Shown here in pieces: positions 54,702-63,106 of a stretch of DNA of 64,000 nucleotides (positions within the stretch are counted from its first letter, which is position 1; each line of letters opens with the position of its first letter). This DNA comes from Pedococcus cremeus. Its GTDB lineage: Bacteria; Actinomycetota; Actinomycetes; Actinomycetales; Dermatophilaceae. Below the pieces are notes generated by a model. That model saw only the letters and a list, made by a program, of their open reading frames with translations. It did no database searches and was not told the DNA's origin. The stretch covers positions 434,001 to 498,000 of the forward strand of contig NZ_FOHB01000003.1 of assembly GCF_900111375.1 (NCBI RefSeq), in the 5' to 3' direction. A program made the position numbers and the translations under genes.

Positions 54702-56206
54702 GCGACCCGGCCCCCACCGGACCCCCTGTCGCCGAGCCGGCACCGGTCGACGCGGCCCGGTGGCGGCGCCTGCACCCGTTGTCGCCCCTGCTGCGTGGAG
54801 GGTTGGCCGTCGCCGCGGCAGGCGCCTGGCTCGTGAGCAACCAGGTCGACGCCTGGCTCGGCGCCGACTCCCAGCTGCCGGACGGCAGGCCCCTGCTCTG
54901 GCTGGGACTGGCCGCGGGACTCGGGCTCCTGGCCCTCGTCGCCGGGTCGTGGCTGTCCTGGCGCGTGTCGCGCTTCCGCATCGGGGCCAGCACGCTCGAG
55001 GTGCGCACCGGCCTCGTGCTGCGCCAGCACCGGCAGGTGCGCTACGACCGCATCCAGGCCGTCGACCTGCGACGCCCCCTGCTGGCCCGGCTCGCCGGCC
55101 TGTCCGAGGTGCACGTGCAGGCAGCCGGCTCGGGCAGCGACGCGCGCCTGGCGTTCCTGCCCCACCCGGAGGCCACCGAGGTGCGGCGCACCCTGATGGC
55201 CCTGGCGGGGCGCGGTGACGAGCGCGACTCCCTTGTCGCGCGCAGCCGTCCTGAACCCGTGCGTGCCGCGCCGGGAGTGCCCCCTCCCGCGGGAGAGACG
55301 GTCGTGCGGGTGCCCGCGGAGCGGCTCGTGCAGGCATGGCTGCTGCGGGGGCGCACCCTCGGCATGGTCCTTGCGGTGCCGGTGCTGTTGTGGGGCCTGG
55401 CGACGGGTCGCGGGGGAGTGGTGGCCGCCGTCGGCCCCACCCTGCTGGCCGTCGGGGGCAACGCCGCCAAGGAGCTGGTGCGCGAGTGGAACTTCCACCT
55501 CCGCCGCGACGCCGCGGGCATCCACGTGACCCGTGGACTGACCGAGCTCACCTCGAGCAGCGTTCCGGTGCACCGCATCCAGGCGCTCGCCCTCCGCCAA
55601 CCCCTGCCGTGGAGGCTGGCGGACTGGTGGCGCATCGAGGCCAACGTCGCCGGCGTCGGCACCGAGCACGGCGAGGACGACTCGGTGCTGCTGCCGGTGG
55701 GCACGCGCCTCGAGGCGCTGGCGACCCTCGCGGTCGTGCGACCGAGCAGCGACCTCCACGCGGTGCTCGACGGGCTGGGTAACGGGCTGGGTAACGGGCT
55801 CGGTGACGGGCTCGGCCACGCGTCCGGTGACGGGACGGCGGCCGGGCCCGGGTCGGGCCCCGACGGCTCCGCCGGGCACGCGGCATACGTCACGGTCCCA
55901 CCGCGAGCGACGTGGCTCTCACCGCTGGTGCGGCAGCGCCACGGCTACGCCGTGACCGAGGGGGCGCTGGTGGTGCGCGGTGGCCGGCTGCGGCGCTGGG
56001 TCGAGGTCGTGCCGCACGCCCGGGTGCAGTCGCTGCGGCTGCGGCAGGGACCCGTGCAGCGCCGCCTGCGGCTGGCCACGGTGGAGCTGCTCACCACCTC
56101 CGGGCCGGCCCGGCCGCGGGTGTGCCACCTCGACGTCGCGGAGGCGACCCGGCTGCTGAACGAACAGGTCAGGCGCTCGAGCCGGGCGCGTGAGCGGGTC
56201 CACTGA
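54698..56206 (+). CDS. YdbT-like membrane protein with several bacterial PH domains
   Basis: A 502-residue protein with three bPH_2 domains (residues ~80-165, ~250-350 and ~410-500) separated by hydrophobic helices. Repeated motifs are VRYDRIQAVDLRRPLLARLA, VPVHRIQALALRQPLPWRLA and VPHARVQSLRLRQGPVQRRL. A linker rich in GLGNGLGNGLGDGLG comes from a short DNA tandem repeat. It pairs with the YdbS-like protein by a four-base overlap, as in Bacillus ydbS-ydbT. There the pair contributes to resistance to some antimicrobial peptides; here the role is inferred only. Confidence 0.87.
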   Translation: MSDPAPTGPPVAEPAPVDAARWRRLHPLSPLLRGGLAVAAAGAWLVSNQVDAWLGADSQLPDGRPLLWLGLAAGLGLLALVAGSWLSWRVSRFRIGASTLEVRTGLVLRQHRQVRYDRIQAVDLRRPLLARLAGLSEVHVQAAGSGSDARLAFLPHPEATEVRRTLMALAGRGDERDSLVARSRPEPVRAAPGVPPPAGETVVRVPAERLVQAWLLRGRTLGMVLAVPVLLWGLATGRGGVVAAVGPTLLAVGGNAAKELVREWNFHLRRDAAGIHVTRGLTELTSSSVPVHRIQALALRQPLPWRLADWWRIEANVAGVGTEHGEDDSVLLPVGTRLEALATLAVVRPSSDLHAVLDGLGNGLGNGLGDGLGHASGDGTAAGPGSGPDGSAGHAAYVTVPPRATWLSPLVRQRHGYAVTEGALVVRGGRLRRWVEVVPHARVQSLRLRQGPVQRRLRLATVELLTTSGPARPRVCHLDVAEATRLLNEQVRRSSRARERVH

Positions 56207-56321
56207 CCAGCACCTGACCACGGACTGGCCAAACGAGGTGGAATCTTGGCATTCGGTTGCGCAAAGGCCCCGGTACCGGGTGGACTGTGCGCCACAACGA
56301 CACGCGAGGACGGAGAAGGGT

Positions 56322-56750
56322 GTGAGCACCTCCGCTCAGGCGGCGGCCCCCAAGAGTGCGGCGGCCAAGCTGGGTTTCACCGCGGGACAGGTGATCCAGG
56401 AGTTCGGGTACGACACGGACGTCGACGACGACCTCCGGTTCGCCATCGAGGACCTCACGACGACCGAGCTCGAGGACGAGGACTACGGCGGAGTCGCCGA
56501 CGCGGTGGTCATCTGGTGGCGGGACGACGACGGTGACCTGGTCGACGCGGTGGTCGACGCGCTCACCAACCTCGCCGACCACGGGTTCATCGTCGTGCTG
56601 ACGCCGAAGGCCGGTCGCGAGGGCCACGTCGACGCCAGTGACATCGAGGAGGCCGCCACCACCGCCGGCCTGCACACGTCGGGCACCGTCAACGCCTGCG
56701 AGGACTGGGCGGCCACCAAGCTCGTGGCACCCAAATCGGCGCGCCGCTGA
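56322..56750 (+). CDS. DUF3052 family protein
   Basis: A 142-residue acidic protein of the actinobacterial DUF3052 family. The start GTG has GGAGAAGGG ahead. Key segments are [40 protein letters not shown] and [20 protein letters not shown]. No catalytic motif or cofactor site is apparent; its single-domain alpha/beta fold may relate to methyltransferase-like proteins. It commonly lies beside aceE and a peroxiredoxin in actinobacteria, as in this window. Function unknown. Confidence 0.87.
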   Translation: MSTSAQAAAPKSAAAKLGFTAGQVIQEFGYDTDVDDDLRFAIEDLTTTELEDEDYGGVADAVVIWWRDDDGDLVDAVVDALTNLADHGFIVVLTPKAGREGHVDASDIEEAATTAGLHTSGTVNACEDWAATKLVAPKSARR

Positions 56751-56772
56751 CCCTGCTGGCACACTGGCCGGC

Positions 56773-57255
56773 ATGACGCAGACGACCCACTCGACGGCGC
56801 TCGCCGTGGGCGCGACCGCCCCCGACTTCACGCTGAAGGACCAGAACGGCCAGGACACCTCGCTGGCCGACTTCCGGGGCCGCAAGAACGTCGTCCTCGT
56901 CTTCTACCCCTTCGCCTTCTCCGGCATCTGCACCGGTGAGCTGTGCGAGATCCGCGACAACCTCGGCGCGTTCGTCTCCGACGACGTGCAGGTGCTCGCC
57001 ATCTCCTGCGACCACATGTTCAGCCAGCGCGCATGGGCCGACAAGGAGGCCTACTTCTTCCCGCTGCTGTCGGACTTCTGGCCGCACGGTGGGGTCGCCC
57101 GCGCCTACGGCGTCTTCAACGAGAAGGCCGGCGCCGCCCTGCGCGGCACGTTCCTCATCGACCGCGAGGGCGTCGTCCGGTGGAGCCTGGTGAACCCGAT
57201 CGGGCAGGGCCGCGACTTCTCCGGCTACCACGAGGCCCTCGCACAGCTCGCGTGA
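56773..57255 (+). CDS. Peroxiredoxin, AhpE-like one-Cys type
   Basis: A 160-residue thioredoxin-fold peroxidase. The peroxidatic Cys lies in [20 protein letters not shown], the AhpE-type variant of the Prx motif. A second Cys (GELCE) is near but not in the classical resolving position. It reduces peroxides using thiols. The ATG is 22 bp after the stop of DUF3052. The next gene is a tRNA, so it may be the last of the transcript. Confidence 0.92.
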   Translation: MTQTTHSTALAVGATAPDFTLKDQNGQDTSLADFRGRKNVVLVFYPFAFSGICTGELCEIRDNLGAFVSDDVQVLAISCDHMFSQRAWADKEAYFFPLLSDFWPHGGVARAYGVFNEKAGAALRGTFLIDREGVVRWSLVNPIGQGRDFSGYHEALAQLA

Positions 57256-57315
57256 GGTCCGCCTGACACAATGGCGCACCACACCCGACGGGCCGGCTGC
57301 ACGCCTGCCCGTCCG

Positions 57316-57388
57316 GGGCCTGTAGCTCAGTTGGTAGAGCACCGCGTTTACACCGCGGGTGTCGTCGGTTCGAGCCCGGCCGGGCCCA
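57316..57388 (+). tRNA. tRNA-Val (UAC anticodon)
   Basis: A 73-nt cloverleaf without encoded CCA. The acceptor arms GGGCCTG and CGGGCCC pair with one G-U, the anticodon loop is TTTACAC in a CCGCG/CGCGG stem, and the T arm is GTCGG-TTCGAGC-CCGGC. The next gene's GTG follows after a single base. Confidence 0.95.
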
Positions 57389-57389
57389 C

Positions 57390-58250
57390 GTGCAGCACGA
57401 GCAGCTGACCCTCGCCGACGTCGTGGGGGCCCTCGAGGCCCTCTACCCACCCGACACGGCCCAGTCCTGGGACCAGGTCGGGCTCGTCGCCGGTGACCTC
57501 ACCCAGCCGGTCCGCCGCATCCACTTCGCGGTCGACCCGACCCTGGCCGTCATCGACGAGGCCCGCACCATGGGAGCCGACCTGCTGGTGACCCACCACC
57601 CGCTGCTGCTGCGCGGGGTGCACAGCGTCGCGACCACCACCGCCAAGGGCGCCAGCGTCACCAGCCTGGTCGCCGGCAGGGTCGCGCTCTACGTCGCCCA
57701 CACGAACGCCGACGTCGCCAACCCGGGGGTGTGCGACGCGCTGGCGCGTGCGTGCGGGCTCGGTGAGCTCGAGCCCCTCGCCGTCGTCGAGGGACAGCCC
57801 ATGGGCCGGGTCGGCGTGCTGCCCGCACCGGTGTCGCTGGCCGAGTTCACCACCGCGCTGTATGCCGCGCTGCCCAAGGCCGCGGGCGGCATCCGCGTGG
57901 CCGGCCCCGCCGAGGCGCCCGTGCGGCGGGTGGCCGTCGTAGGGGGCGCCGGCGACGACATGTTCGCGCACGTACGGGCCAGCGGCGCCGACGTCTACGT
58001 GACCGCCGACCTGCGCCACCACCCCGTGCTCGAGGCGCGCGAGGAGTCGCGCGGCGGGCCGCCCTACCTCGTCGACGCCGGTCACTGGGCCACCGAGTCG
58101 GTGTGGCTCGCCAGCGCCGAGGAGCGGCTGCGGGCGGCGCTTGCCGAGCTCGGGGAGCGGGGCACTACGGTGGACACCCACATGTCAAGACTGCGCACCG
58201 ACCCGTGGGACTTCGTGGTCGGGGCCGAGGCTCCCGGAGGTACGTCCTGA
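57390..58250 (+). CDS. Nif3-like dinuclear metal centre protein (YbgI/DUF34 family)
   Basis: A 286-residue Nif3-like protein. Conserved metal ligands lie in LLVTHHPLLLRGVHSV (His-His), VAHTNADVANPGVCDALARA (His, Asp) and DAGHWATESVW (His, Glu). The N-terminus LADVVGALEALYPPDTAQSW is typical. The family is very widespread and has been linked to GTP cyclohydrolase-like metal sites, but its function is unsettled. The GTG is one base beyond the mature tRNA-Val end, so no ribosome site other than tRNA sequence is available. Later in-frame alternatives would remove conserved residues. Confidence 0.88.
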   Translation: MQHEQLTLADVVGALEALYPPDTAQSWDQVGLVAGDLTQPVRRIHFAVDPTLAVIDEARTMGADLLVTHHPLLLRGVHSVATTTAKGASVTSLVAGRVALYVAHTNADVANPGVCDALARACGLGELEPLAVVEGQPMGRVGVLPAPVSLAEFTTALYAALPKAAGGIRVAGPAEAPVRRVAVVGGAGDDMFAHVRASGADVYVTADLRHHPVLEAREESRGGPPYLVDAGHWATESVWLASAEERLRAALAELGERGTTVDTHMSRLRTDPWDFVVGAEAPGGTS

Positions 58251-58987
58251 AAGCCGACCCAACCCGCCAGTGGCGGCTCCTCGACCTGCAGGCCATCGAC
58301 ACCCGGCTGGACCAGATCGCGCACGCCCGGAAGACGCTGCCGCAGATCGCCCAGCTGAAGGACCTGCACACGCAGGCAGAGCTGCTCGACTCCGAGCTCG
58401 TGCGCGTCCGCACCGAGCTGAGCGACGTCCAGCGCGAGGTGGCCAAGGCCGAGGCCGACGTCCAGCTCGTCCGTGACCGGGCGGCCCGCGACCAGGCACG
58501 GCTCGACTCCGGCACCGGCAGCGCCAAGGACCTGCAGGCCCTGCAGCACGAGCTCCAGTCGCTCGCCCGCCGGCAGGCCGAGCTCGAGGACGTCGAGCTC
58601 GAGGTCATGGAGCGCGCGGAGGCCGTCGAGGCCGAGGTGACCCGCCTCGAGGGCAAGGAGTCCGAGCTCGCGGCCAAGCTCGAGGAGGCCCAGGCGGCCC
58701 ACGACGCGGCACTGGCCGACCTCGACGCCGAGGCCCGGCGCGTCGCCGCCCCGCGCGCCGACGTCGTCGCAGGCGTGGGAGAGGACCTCGTCGCGCTCTA
58801 CGAGAAGGTGCGCGCAGCCAGTGGCGGCCTCGGTGCCGCCGCGCTCAGCCACCGTCGCTGCGGCGGGTGCCAGCTCGAGCTCAACTCCGTCGACATGAGC
58901 CGTATCAAGGCGGCTCCGGCCGACGAGGTGCTGCGCTGCGAGGAGTGCCGCCGCATCCTCGTGCGCACCGCCGAGTCCGGCCTGTAG
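58247..58987 (+). CDS. C4-type zinc-ribbon, coiled-coil protein, probable CTG start
   Basis: A 246-residue protein with a long coiled coil (residues ~10-180) followed by a C4 zinc ribbon (HRRCGGCQLELNSVD and VLRCEECRRILVRT). It belongs to the CT398/zinc-ribbon family commonly encoded between nif3 and the RNase H gene in actinobacteria. The conserved N-terminus (KADPTRQWRLLDLQAIDTRL) begins right after a CTG that has GGAGG six bases upstream. There is no ATG, GTG or TTG near. The CTG overlaps the previous TGA (CTGA). By family, it may act on nucleic acid or nascent complexes. Confidence 0.85.
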   Translation: MKADPTRQWRLLDLQAIDTRLDQIAHARKTLPQIAQLKDLHTQAELLDSELVRVRTELSDVQREVAKAEADVQLVRDRAARDQARLDSGTGSAKDLQALQHELQSLARRQAELEDVELEVMERAEAVEAEVTRLEGKESELAAKLEEAQAAHDAALADLDAEARRVAAPRADVVAGVGEDLVALYEKVRAASGGLGAAALSHRRCGGCQLELNSVDMSRIKAAPADEVLRCEECRRILVRTAESGL

Positions 58988-58992
58988 CCCGC

Positions 58993-60141
58993 GTGGGTCG
59001 CTCACTCGTCGTCGAGGCGGACGGCGGTTCGCGAGGCAACCCCGGCGTGGCCGGCTGGGGCGCCGTGGTGCTCGACGGCGCCACCCGAAAGCTGCTCCAC
59101 GAGGGCTGCGCACCGCTGGGCAAGGCGTCGAACAACGTCGCGGAGTACACCGGCCTCATCGAGGGCCTGCGCGCCGCCCAGGGCATCGACCCGGCCGCCG
59201 ACGTCCACGTGCGGATGGACTCCAAGCTGGTCGTCGAGCAGATGTCGGGCCGGTGGAAGATCAAGCACGAGGACATGAGGCGCCTGGCGCTGGTCGCCCG
59301 TGACGTCGTCGCGGACATCAGCCGGGCCGGCGGATCGGTGACCTTCGAGTGGATCCCGCGCGAGAAGAACAAGCTCGCCGACGCCCTCTCGAACCGGGGC
59401 ATGGACGGCGTCACGCTGAGCCGCCTGGTCGGCGAGGCGGCCGAGGACACCACCGTCGCCGAGGCGGTCGACGAGGTGGTCGACCCGGCTCCGTCCGGCA
59501 CGGCGGCACCGGTCGGCGTGGGGCCCGACCTCGGCACCCCGACGCGGATCCTGCTGGTGCGCCACGGGGTCACCGACTTCACGGCGCAGGGCCGCCTCGA
59601 CGGACGAGGCGGCGCCGACCCGTCGCTCAACGCCTCGGGTCGGTCGCAGGCGGCCGCAGCCGGCCGCGCCGCCGCCCACCTGCTGGGTGACACCCCGGCC
59701 CGCCTGGTGACCTCGTCGCTGACGCGGGCCATCGAGACGGGCGCCGCGATCGCGGAGGCCACCGGCCTCGAGCCGCTGGTCGACCCGGACTGGGACGAGC
59801 AGAACTTCGGTGACTGGGACGGCGCCAGCGTCGCCGAGCTGGTGCGCGAGGACCCCGAGGCGCTGCGTGCCCTGCGCAACGACCCGACCTACGCCCGGCC
59901 CGGGGGAGAGACCCACGAGGAGATGGCCGAGCGCGTGCTGGCGGCCTTCGACCGGTGCGTCACGGCCGGCGGCGTCACCGTGGTGGTCTGCCACCGCAAG
60001 CCGATCATGGCCGTGCTGGCACACCTGCTCCAGATGCCGCACGAGACCATCTGGCGCCTGGCCGCGGCCCCGGGGTCGCTCACGGCCGTCGAGGTGTGGG
60101 CCGACGGCAACGCCTCGGTCGCGTTCACCAACCGCACCTGA
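58993..60141 (+). CDS. Bifunctional RNase HI / acid phosphatase (phosphoglycerate-mutase fold)
   Basis: A 382-residue fusion. The RNase H domain (residues 1-140) has the DEDD residues in VVEADGGSRGNPGVAGWGAV, NNVAEYTGLIEGLRAAQ and HVRMDSKLVVEQMSGRW. A second, histidine-phosphatase domain starts at RILLVRHGVTDFTAQGRLDG and includes LTSSLTRAIET-like and VVVCHRKPIMAVLAHLL segments. It matches the mycobacterial Rv2228c architecture, active in RNA-DNA hybrid removal and in alpha-ribazole phosphate or related phosphatase chemistry. A GTG six bases after the zinc-ribbon stop suggests a nif3-zinc ribbon-rnhA operon. Confidence 0.92.
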   Translation: MGRSLVVEADGGSRGNPGVAGWGAVVLDGATRKLLHEGCAPLGKASNNVAEYTGLIEGLRAAQGIDPAADVHVRMDSKLVVEQMSGRWKIKHEDMRRLALVARDVVADISRAGGSVTFEWIPREKNKLADALSNRGMDGVTLSRLVGEAAEDTTVAEAVDEVVDPAPSGTAAPVGVGPDLGTPTRILLVRHGVTDFTAQGRLDGRGGADPSLNASGRSQAAAAGRAAAHLLGDTPARLVTSSLTRAIETGAAIAEATGLEPLVDPDWDEQNFGDWDGASVAELVREDPEALRALRNDPTYARPGGETHEEMAERVLAAFDRCVTAGGVTVVVCHRKPIMAVLAHLLQMPHETIWRLAAAPGSLTAVEVWADGNASVAFTNRT

Positions 60142-60159
60142 CCAGGAGCGGCGCGCCGG

Positions 60160-61299
60160 TCAGCTGTCGAGGACGAGCACGACCACCGGCTGGTCGGCGT
60201 TGTTGGCGAACCCGCCGAGGTTCCACTGCGGCACGATCGGCTGCTCCCGGCCGGTGCTGTCGGTCGCCCGGGCCCGCAGGACGTGGGTGCCCGGTGTCGC
60301 GTCCCACGCCAGCGTGAAGCGCCGCCAGGCCCAGCGGTGGTCCTGCTGCCCGGCCGCTGTCTCGACCTCCGCCTCGACCGCTGACTCGACCTCCGCCTCG
60401 CGCCACGTGTCGCCGTCGTCGGTGCTGACCGAGACGGCCACCACCGGGCCCCAGCCGGACCAGGCCCGCCCGCTCAGCGTCACCCGGCCGGGACGCAGGA
60501 TCCGCTCGCGGGTGAGGAAGTCCGGGTCGCCCGGCGGCAGCAGCAGCGCCCGCGGCTCGATCCGCGACACCGGGTCGCCGGGGTCCTCGGGCTCCTGGCG
60601 CAGCCGGTAGGCCACGGTGTTCTGGTAGCCGTCGTACGGCCGGTCGAGCACCCGCACCTGCACGAGCCACTTCACGTGCGCCATGCCGTACCAGCCGGGC
60701 ACCACGAGCCGGGCCGGGAACCCGTGCTGCACCGGCAGCGGCGCACCGTTCATCGCGTAGGCGACCAGCACGTCGTCGGCGAGGGCGTCGCCGAGGGGAA
60801 GGGCCCGCTCGTAGTCCTGCTCGACGCCGCGCTCGAAGCCGTGGTCCGCACCCGTGAAGGCCACCTCGACGGCCCCGCTGGTCGGTGCCGCGTCGCGGAG
60901 CAGGTCGGCCAGCGGCACCCCGGTCCACTCAGCGGTGCCCACGGCCCCCGACAGCCAGGGCTGGCTGACCGGCCGGGGGGCCAGGGCCGCCCGCCCGTTG
61001 CCGGCGCACTCCATCGTCACCCGCACGGTGCGGGAGGGCATCGACTGCAGGGCCTGCAGGTCGAGCTCGAGCGCGCGCTCGACGCAGCCGTCGAGGCGCA
61101 GGCGCCACGTGGCGGGGTCGATCGCCGGGATGTCGTAGTGGCACAGCACGTAGTGCAGCCCCGCCGGGGTCAGCTCGTCGCGCAGGGCCTCCGCCGGCAT
61201 CGCGTGGTTACGGCTCGCGAGCGCCAGCTCCTCGAGGCTGATGCCCTCACCCGGCTCGGCGACCCGGGCCGGCTCAACCTGTCTGGACGTTGCTGCCAT
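60160..61299 (-). CDS. Sulfite-oxidase-like molybdopterin enzyme
   Basis: A 379-residue soluble Mo-cofactor enzyme. The Mo-pterin domain has the conserved Cys in VRVTMECAGNGRAALAPRPV and HGFPARLVVPGWYGMAHVKW, followed by a C-terminal dimerisation/Ig-like domain. The Mo-co ligand Cys and the following Gly-Asn-Gly-Arg are typical of sulfite oxidases and plant-like relatives. There is no heme domain and no twin-arginine signal. The ATG has GGAGGTGG upstream. It is next to a rhodanese and MetZ, a sulfur-metabolism neighbourhood. True sulfite activity is inferred. Confidence 0.88.
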   Translation of the reverse strand: MAATSRQVEPARVAEPGEGISLEELALASRNHAMPAEALRDELTPAGLHYVLCHYDIPAIDPATWRLRLDGCVERALELDLQALQSMPSRTVRVTMECAGNGRAALAPRPVSQPWLSGAVGTAEWTGVPLADLLRDAAPTSGAVEVAFTGADHGFERGVEQDYERALPLGDALADDVLVAYAMNGAPLPVQHGFPARLVVPGWYGMAHVKWLVQVRVLDRPYDGYQNTVAYRLRQEPEDPGDPVSRIEPRALLLPPGDPDFLTRERILRPGRVTLSGRAWSGWGPVVAVSVSTDDGDTWREAEVESAVEAEVETAAGQQDHRWAWRRFTLAWDATPGTHVLRARATDSTGREQPIVPQWNLGGFANNADQPVVVLVLDS

Positions 61300-61466
61300 G
61301 GGACCACCTCCGCCCTCACGAATGTACGCGTGCTGGGCGGGCGCAGGGGAGGGCTCGGTCGGCGGGGTATGGCGCGCCGGGCCGGCGTCCTGCACGCTCG
61401 TCGACCGGTCGTCCACCAGCTGGGCCAGCGGTCTCGCCATGTGGCCACTCACCTACGCTGTGACCC

Positions 61467-61886
61467 ATGACTTCGAGCTACGCCGGTGACGTGACACCGC
61501 AGGAGGCGTATGCCGCGCTGGGCGGGGACGGCGACGCCGTCCTCGTCGACGTGCGCACCCGTGCCGAGTGGAGCTACGTCGGCCTGCCGGACCTCAGCCC
61601 CCTGGGGCGCACCGTGGTCTGCGTCGAGTGGCAGCGGTTCCCCGACGGCGCGGTCAACGAGCGCTTCGTCGACGAGCTGCGGTCGGCCGACCTGCCCGAG
61701 GGTGCGCCGCTGTACTTCCTCTGCCGGTCGGGCGTCCGCTCCGTCGCCGCCGCCAGGGCCGCGACGGCGGCCGGTCTCGCACCGGCATACAACATCCTCC
61801 ACGGGTTCGAGGGGCCGCACGACGAGCACGGGCACCGCGCGGTGGCCGGCTGGAAGAACGAGGGCCTCCCGTGGCGGCAGGGGTGA
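61467..61886 (+). CDS. Rhodanese-domain sulfurtransferase
   Basis: A 139-residue single rhodanese domain. The active-site loop is LYFLCRSGVRSVAAARAATA, with the nucleophilic Cys in CRSGVRS; DAVLVDVRTRAEWSYVGLPD is the N-terminal CH2A motif. Such proteins move sulfane sulfur. Its stop overlaps the GTG of MetZ (GTGA), so the two are translationally coupled and the rhodanese probably supplies or handles sulfur for that pathway. Confidence 0.92.
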   Translation: MTSSYAGDVTPQEAYAALGGDGDAVLVDVRTRAEWSYVGLPDLSPLGRTVVCVEWQRFPDGAVNERFVDELRSADLPEGAPLYFLCRSGVRSVAAARAATAAGLAPAYNILHGFEGPHDEHGHRAVAGWKNEGLPWRQG

Positions 61887-63070
61887 GCGGCGTGGACGAC
61901 CCGAGGGAGCTGCGGCCCGACACGCTCGCCGTGCGCGGCGGCCTCCTGCGCAGCGGCTTCGACGAGACCGCCGAGGCGCTGTACCTGACCTCCGGCTTCG
62001 TCTACGACAGCGCCGAGCAGGCCGAGGCGGCCTTCAAGGACGAGGTCGACAAGTTCATCTACTCCCGTTACGGCAACCCCACGGTCGCCATGTTCGAGGA
62101 GCGGCTGCGCCTGCTCGAGGGTGCGGAGGCGTGCTTCGCCACCGCGTCGGGCATGTCCGCCGTGTTCGTCGCGCTGTCGGCCCTGCTCGGGCAGGGTGAC
62201 CGGGTCGTCGCCTCGCGCGGGCTGTTCGGCTCCTGCTTCGTCATCCTCGACGAGATCCTGCCGCGGTGGGGCGTCGAGACGGTGTTCGTCGACGGCCCCG
62301 ACCTCGACCAGTGGCGCGACGCGCTCTCGCAGCCGACGACGGCGGTCTTCTTCGAGACGCCCAGCAACCCGATGCAGGAGCTGGTCGACATGCGGGCGGT
62401 CTCCGACCTTGCCCACGCCGCCGGCGCCCAGGTCGTGGTCGACAACGTGTTCGGCACGCCGGTGTTCTCGCGGCCGCTCGACTTCGGCGCCGACGTCGTC
62501 GTCTACTCCGCGACCAAGCACATCGACGGGCAGGGCCGCACCCTCGGCGGGGCCGTGCTCGGTCGCCGCGAGTTCGTCGACGGGCCGGTCAAGAACCTCA
62601 TGCGCCACACCGGGCCGGCCATGTCGCCGTTCAACGCATGGGTGCTCGTCAAGGGACTCGAGACCATGTCGTTGCGCGTGCGCCACCAGGCCGCCTCCGC
62701 GCTGATCTTGGCTCGCGCGCTGGAGGAGCACCCGAAGGTGCGCCGCGTCGTCTACCCGTGGCTGGAGTCGCACCCGCAGCACGAGCTGGCAAAGGCACAG
62801 ATGACCGGCGGCGGCACCGTCGTCACCTTCGAGATCGAGGGTGGCAAGGCCGAGGCCTTCGCGGTCATGAACGCCCTGCGCGTGGTCGACATCAGCAACA
62901 ACCTCGGTGACGCCAAGTCGATGGTGACCCACCCGGCCACCACGACGCACCGACGGCTGAGCCCCGAGGCGCGCGCGGCCGTGGGCATCACCGACGGCAC
63001 GATCCGCATCTCCGTGGGGCTGGAGGACCCGGCCGACCTGGTCGAGGACCTCACCACCGCCCTGGGCTGA
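61883..63070 (+). CDS. metZ: O-succinylhomoserine (or O-acetylhomoserine) sulfhydrylase
   Basis: A 395-residue Cys/Met metabolism PLP enzyme. The PLP Lys is in VVYSATKHIDGQGRTLGGAV; other family elements are FIYSRYGNPTVAMFEERLRL and ALRVVDISNNLGDAKSMVTH with THPATTTHRRLSPEAR. It converts O-succinylhomoserine and sulfide to homocysteine. The sequence fits MetZ better than MetB, but substrate (succinyl versus acetyl) cannot be set by eye. Co-translated with the rhodanese. Confidence 0.93.
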   Translation: MSGVDDPRELRPDTLAVRGGLLRSGFDETAEALYLTSGFVYDSAEQAEAAFKDEVDKFIYSRYGNPTVAMFEERLRLLEGAEACFATASGMSAVFVALSALLGQGDRVVASRGLFGSCFVILDEILPRWGVETVFVDGPDLDQWRDALSQPTTAVFFETPSNPMQELVDMRAVSDLAHAAGAQVVVDNVFGTPVFSRPLDFGADVVVYSATKHIDGQGRTLGGAVLGRREFVDGPVKNLMRHTGPAMSPFNAWVLVKGLETMSLRVRHQAASALILARALEEHPKVRRVVYPWLESHPQHELAKAQMTGGGTVVTFEIEGGKAEAFAVMNALRVVDISNNLGDAKSMVTHPATTTHRRLSPEARAAVGITDGTIRISVGLEDPADLVEDLTTALG

Positions 63071-63106
63071 CCCCAACCGTCCCCACCGAACCGTCACACT
63101 GAACCG

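Noticed and set aside
55776-55822. GGCTGGGTAACG-type tandem repeat as a regulatory array
   Set aside because: It is within the YdbT-like gene in frame and only encodes a Gly/Leu/Asn linker.
60138-60163. CTGACC/GGTCAG arms between convergent genes as a bidirectional terminator
   Set aside because: Six-bp arms overlapping both stop regions without a T run; too weak to claim.
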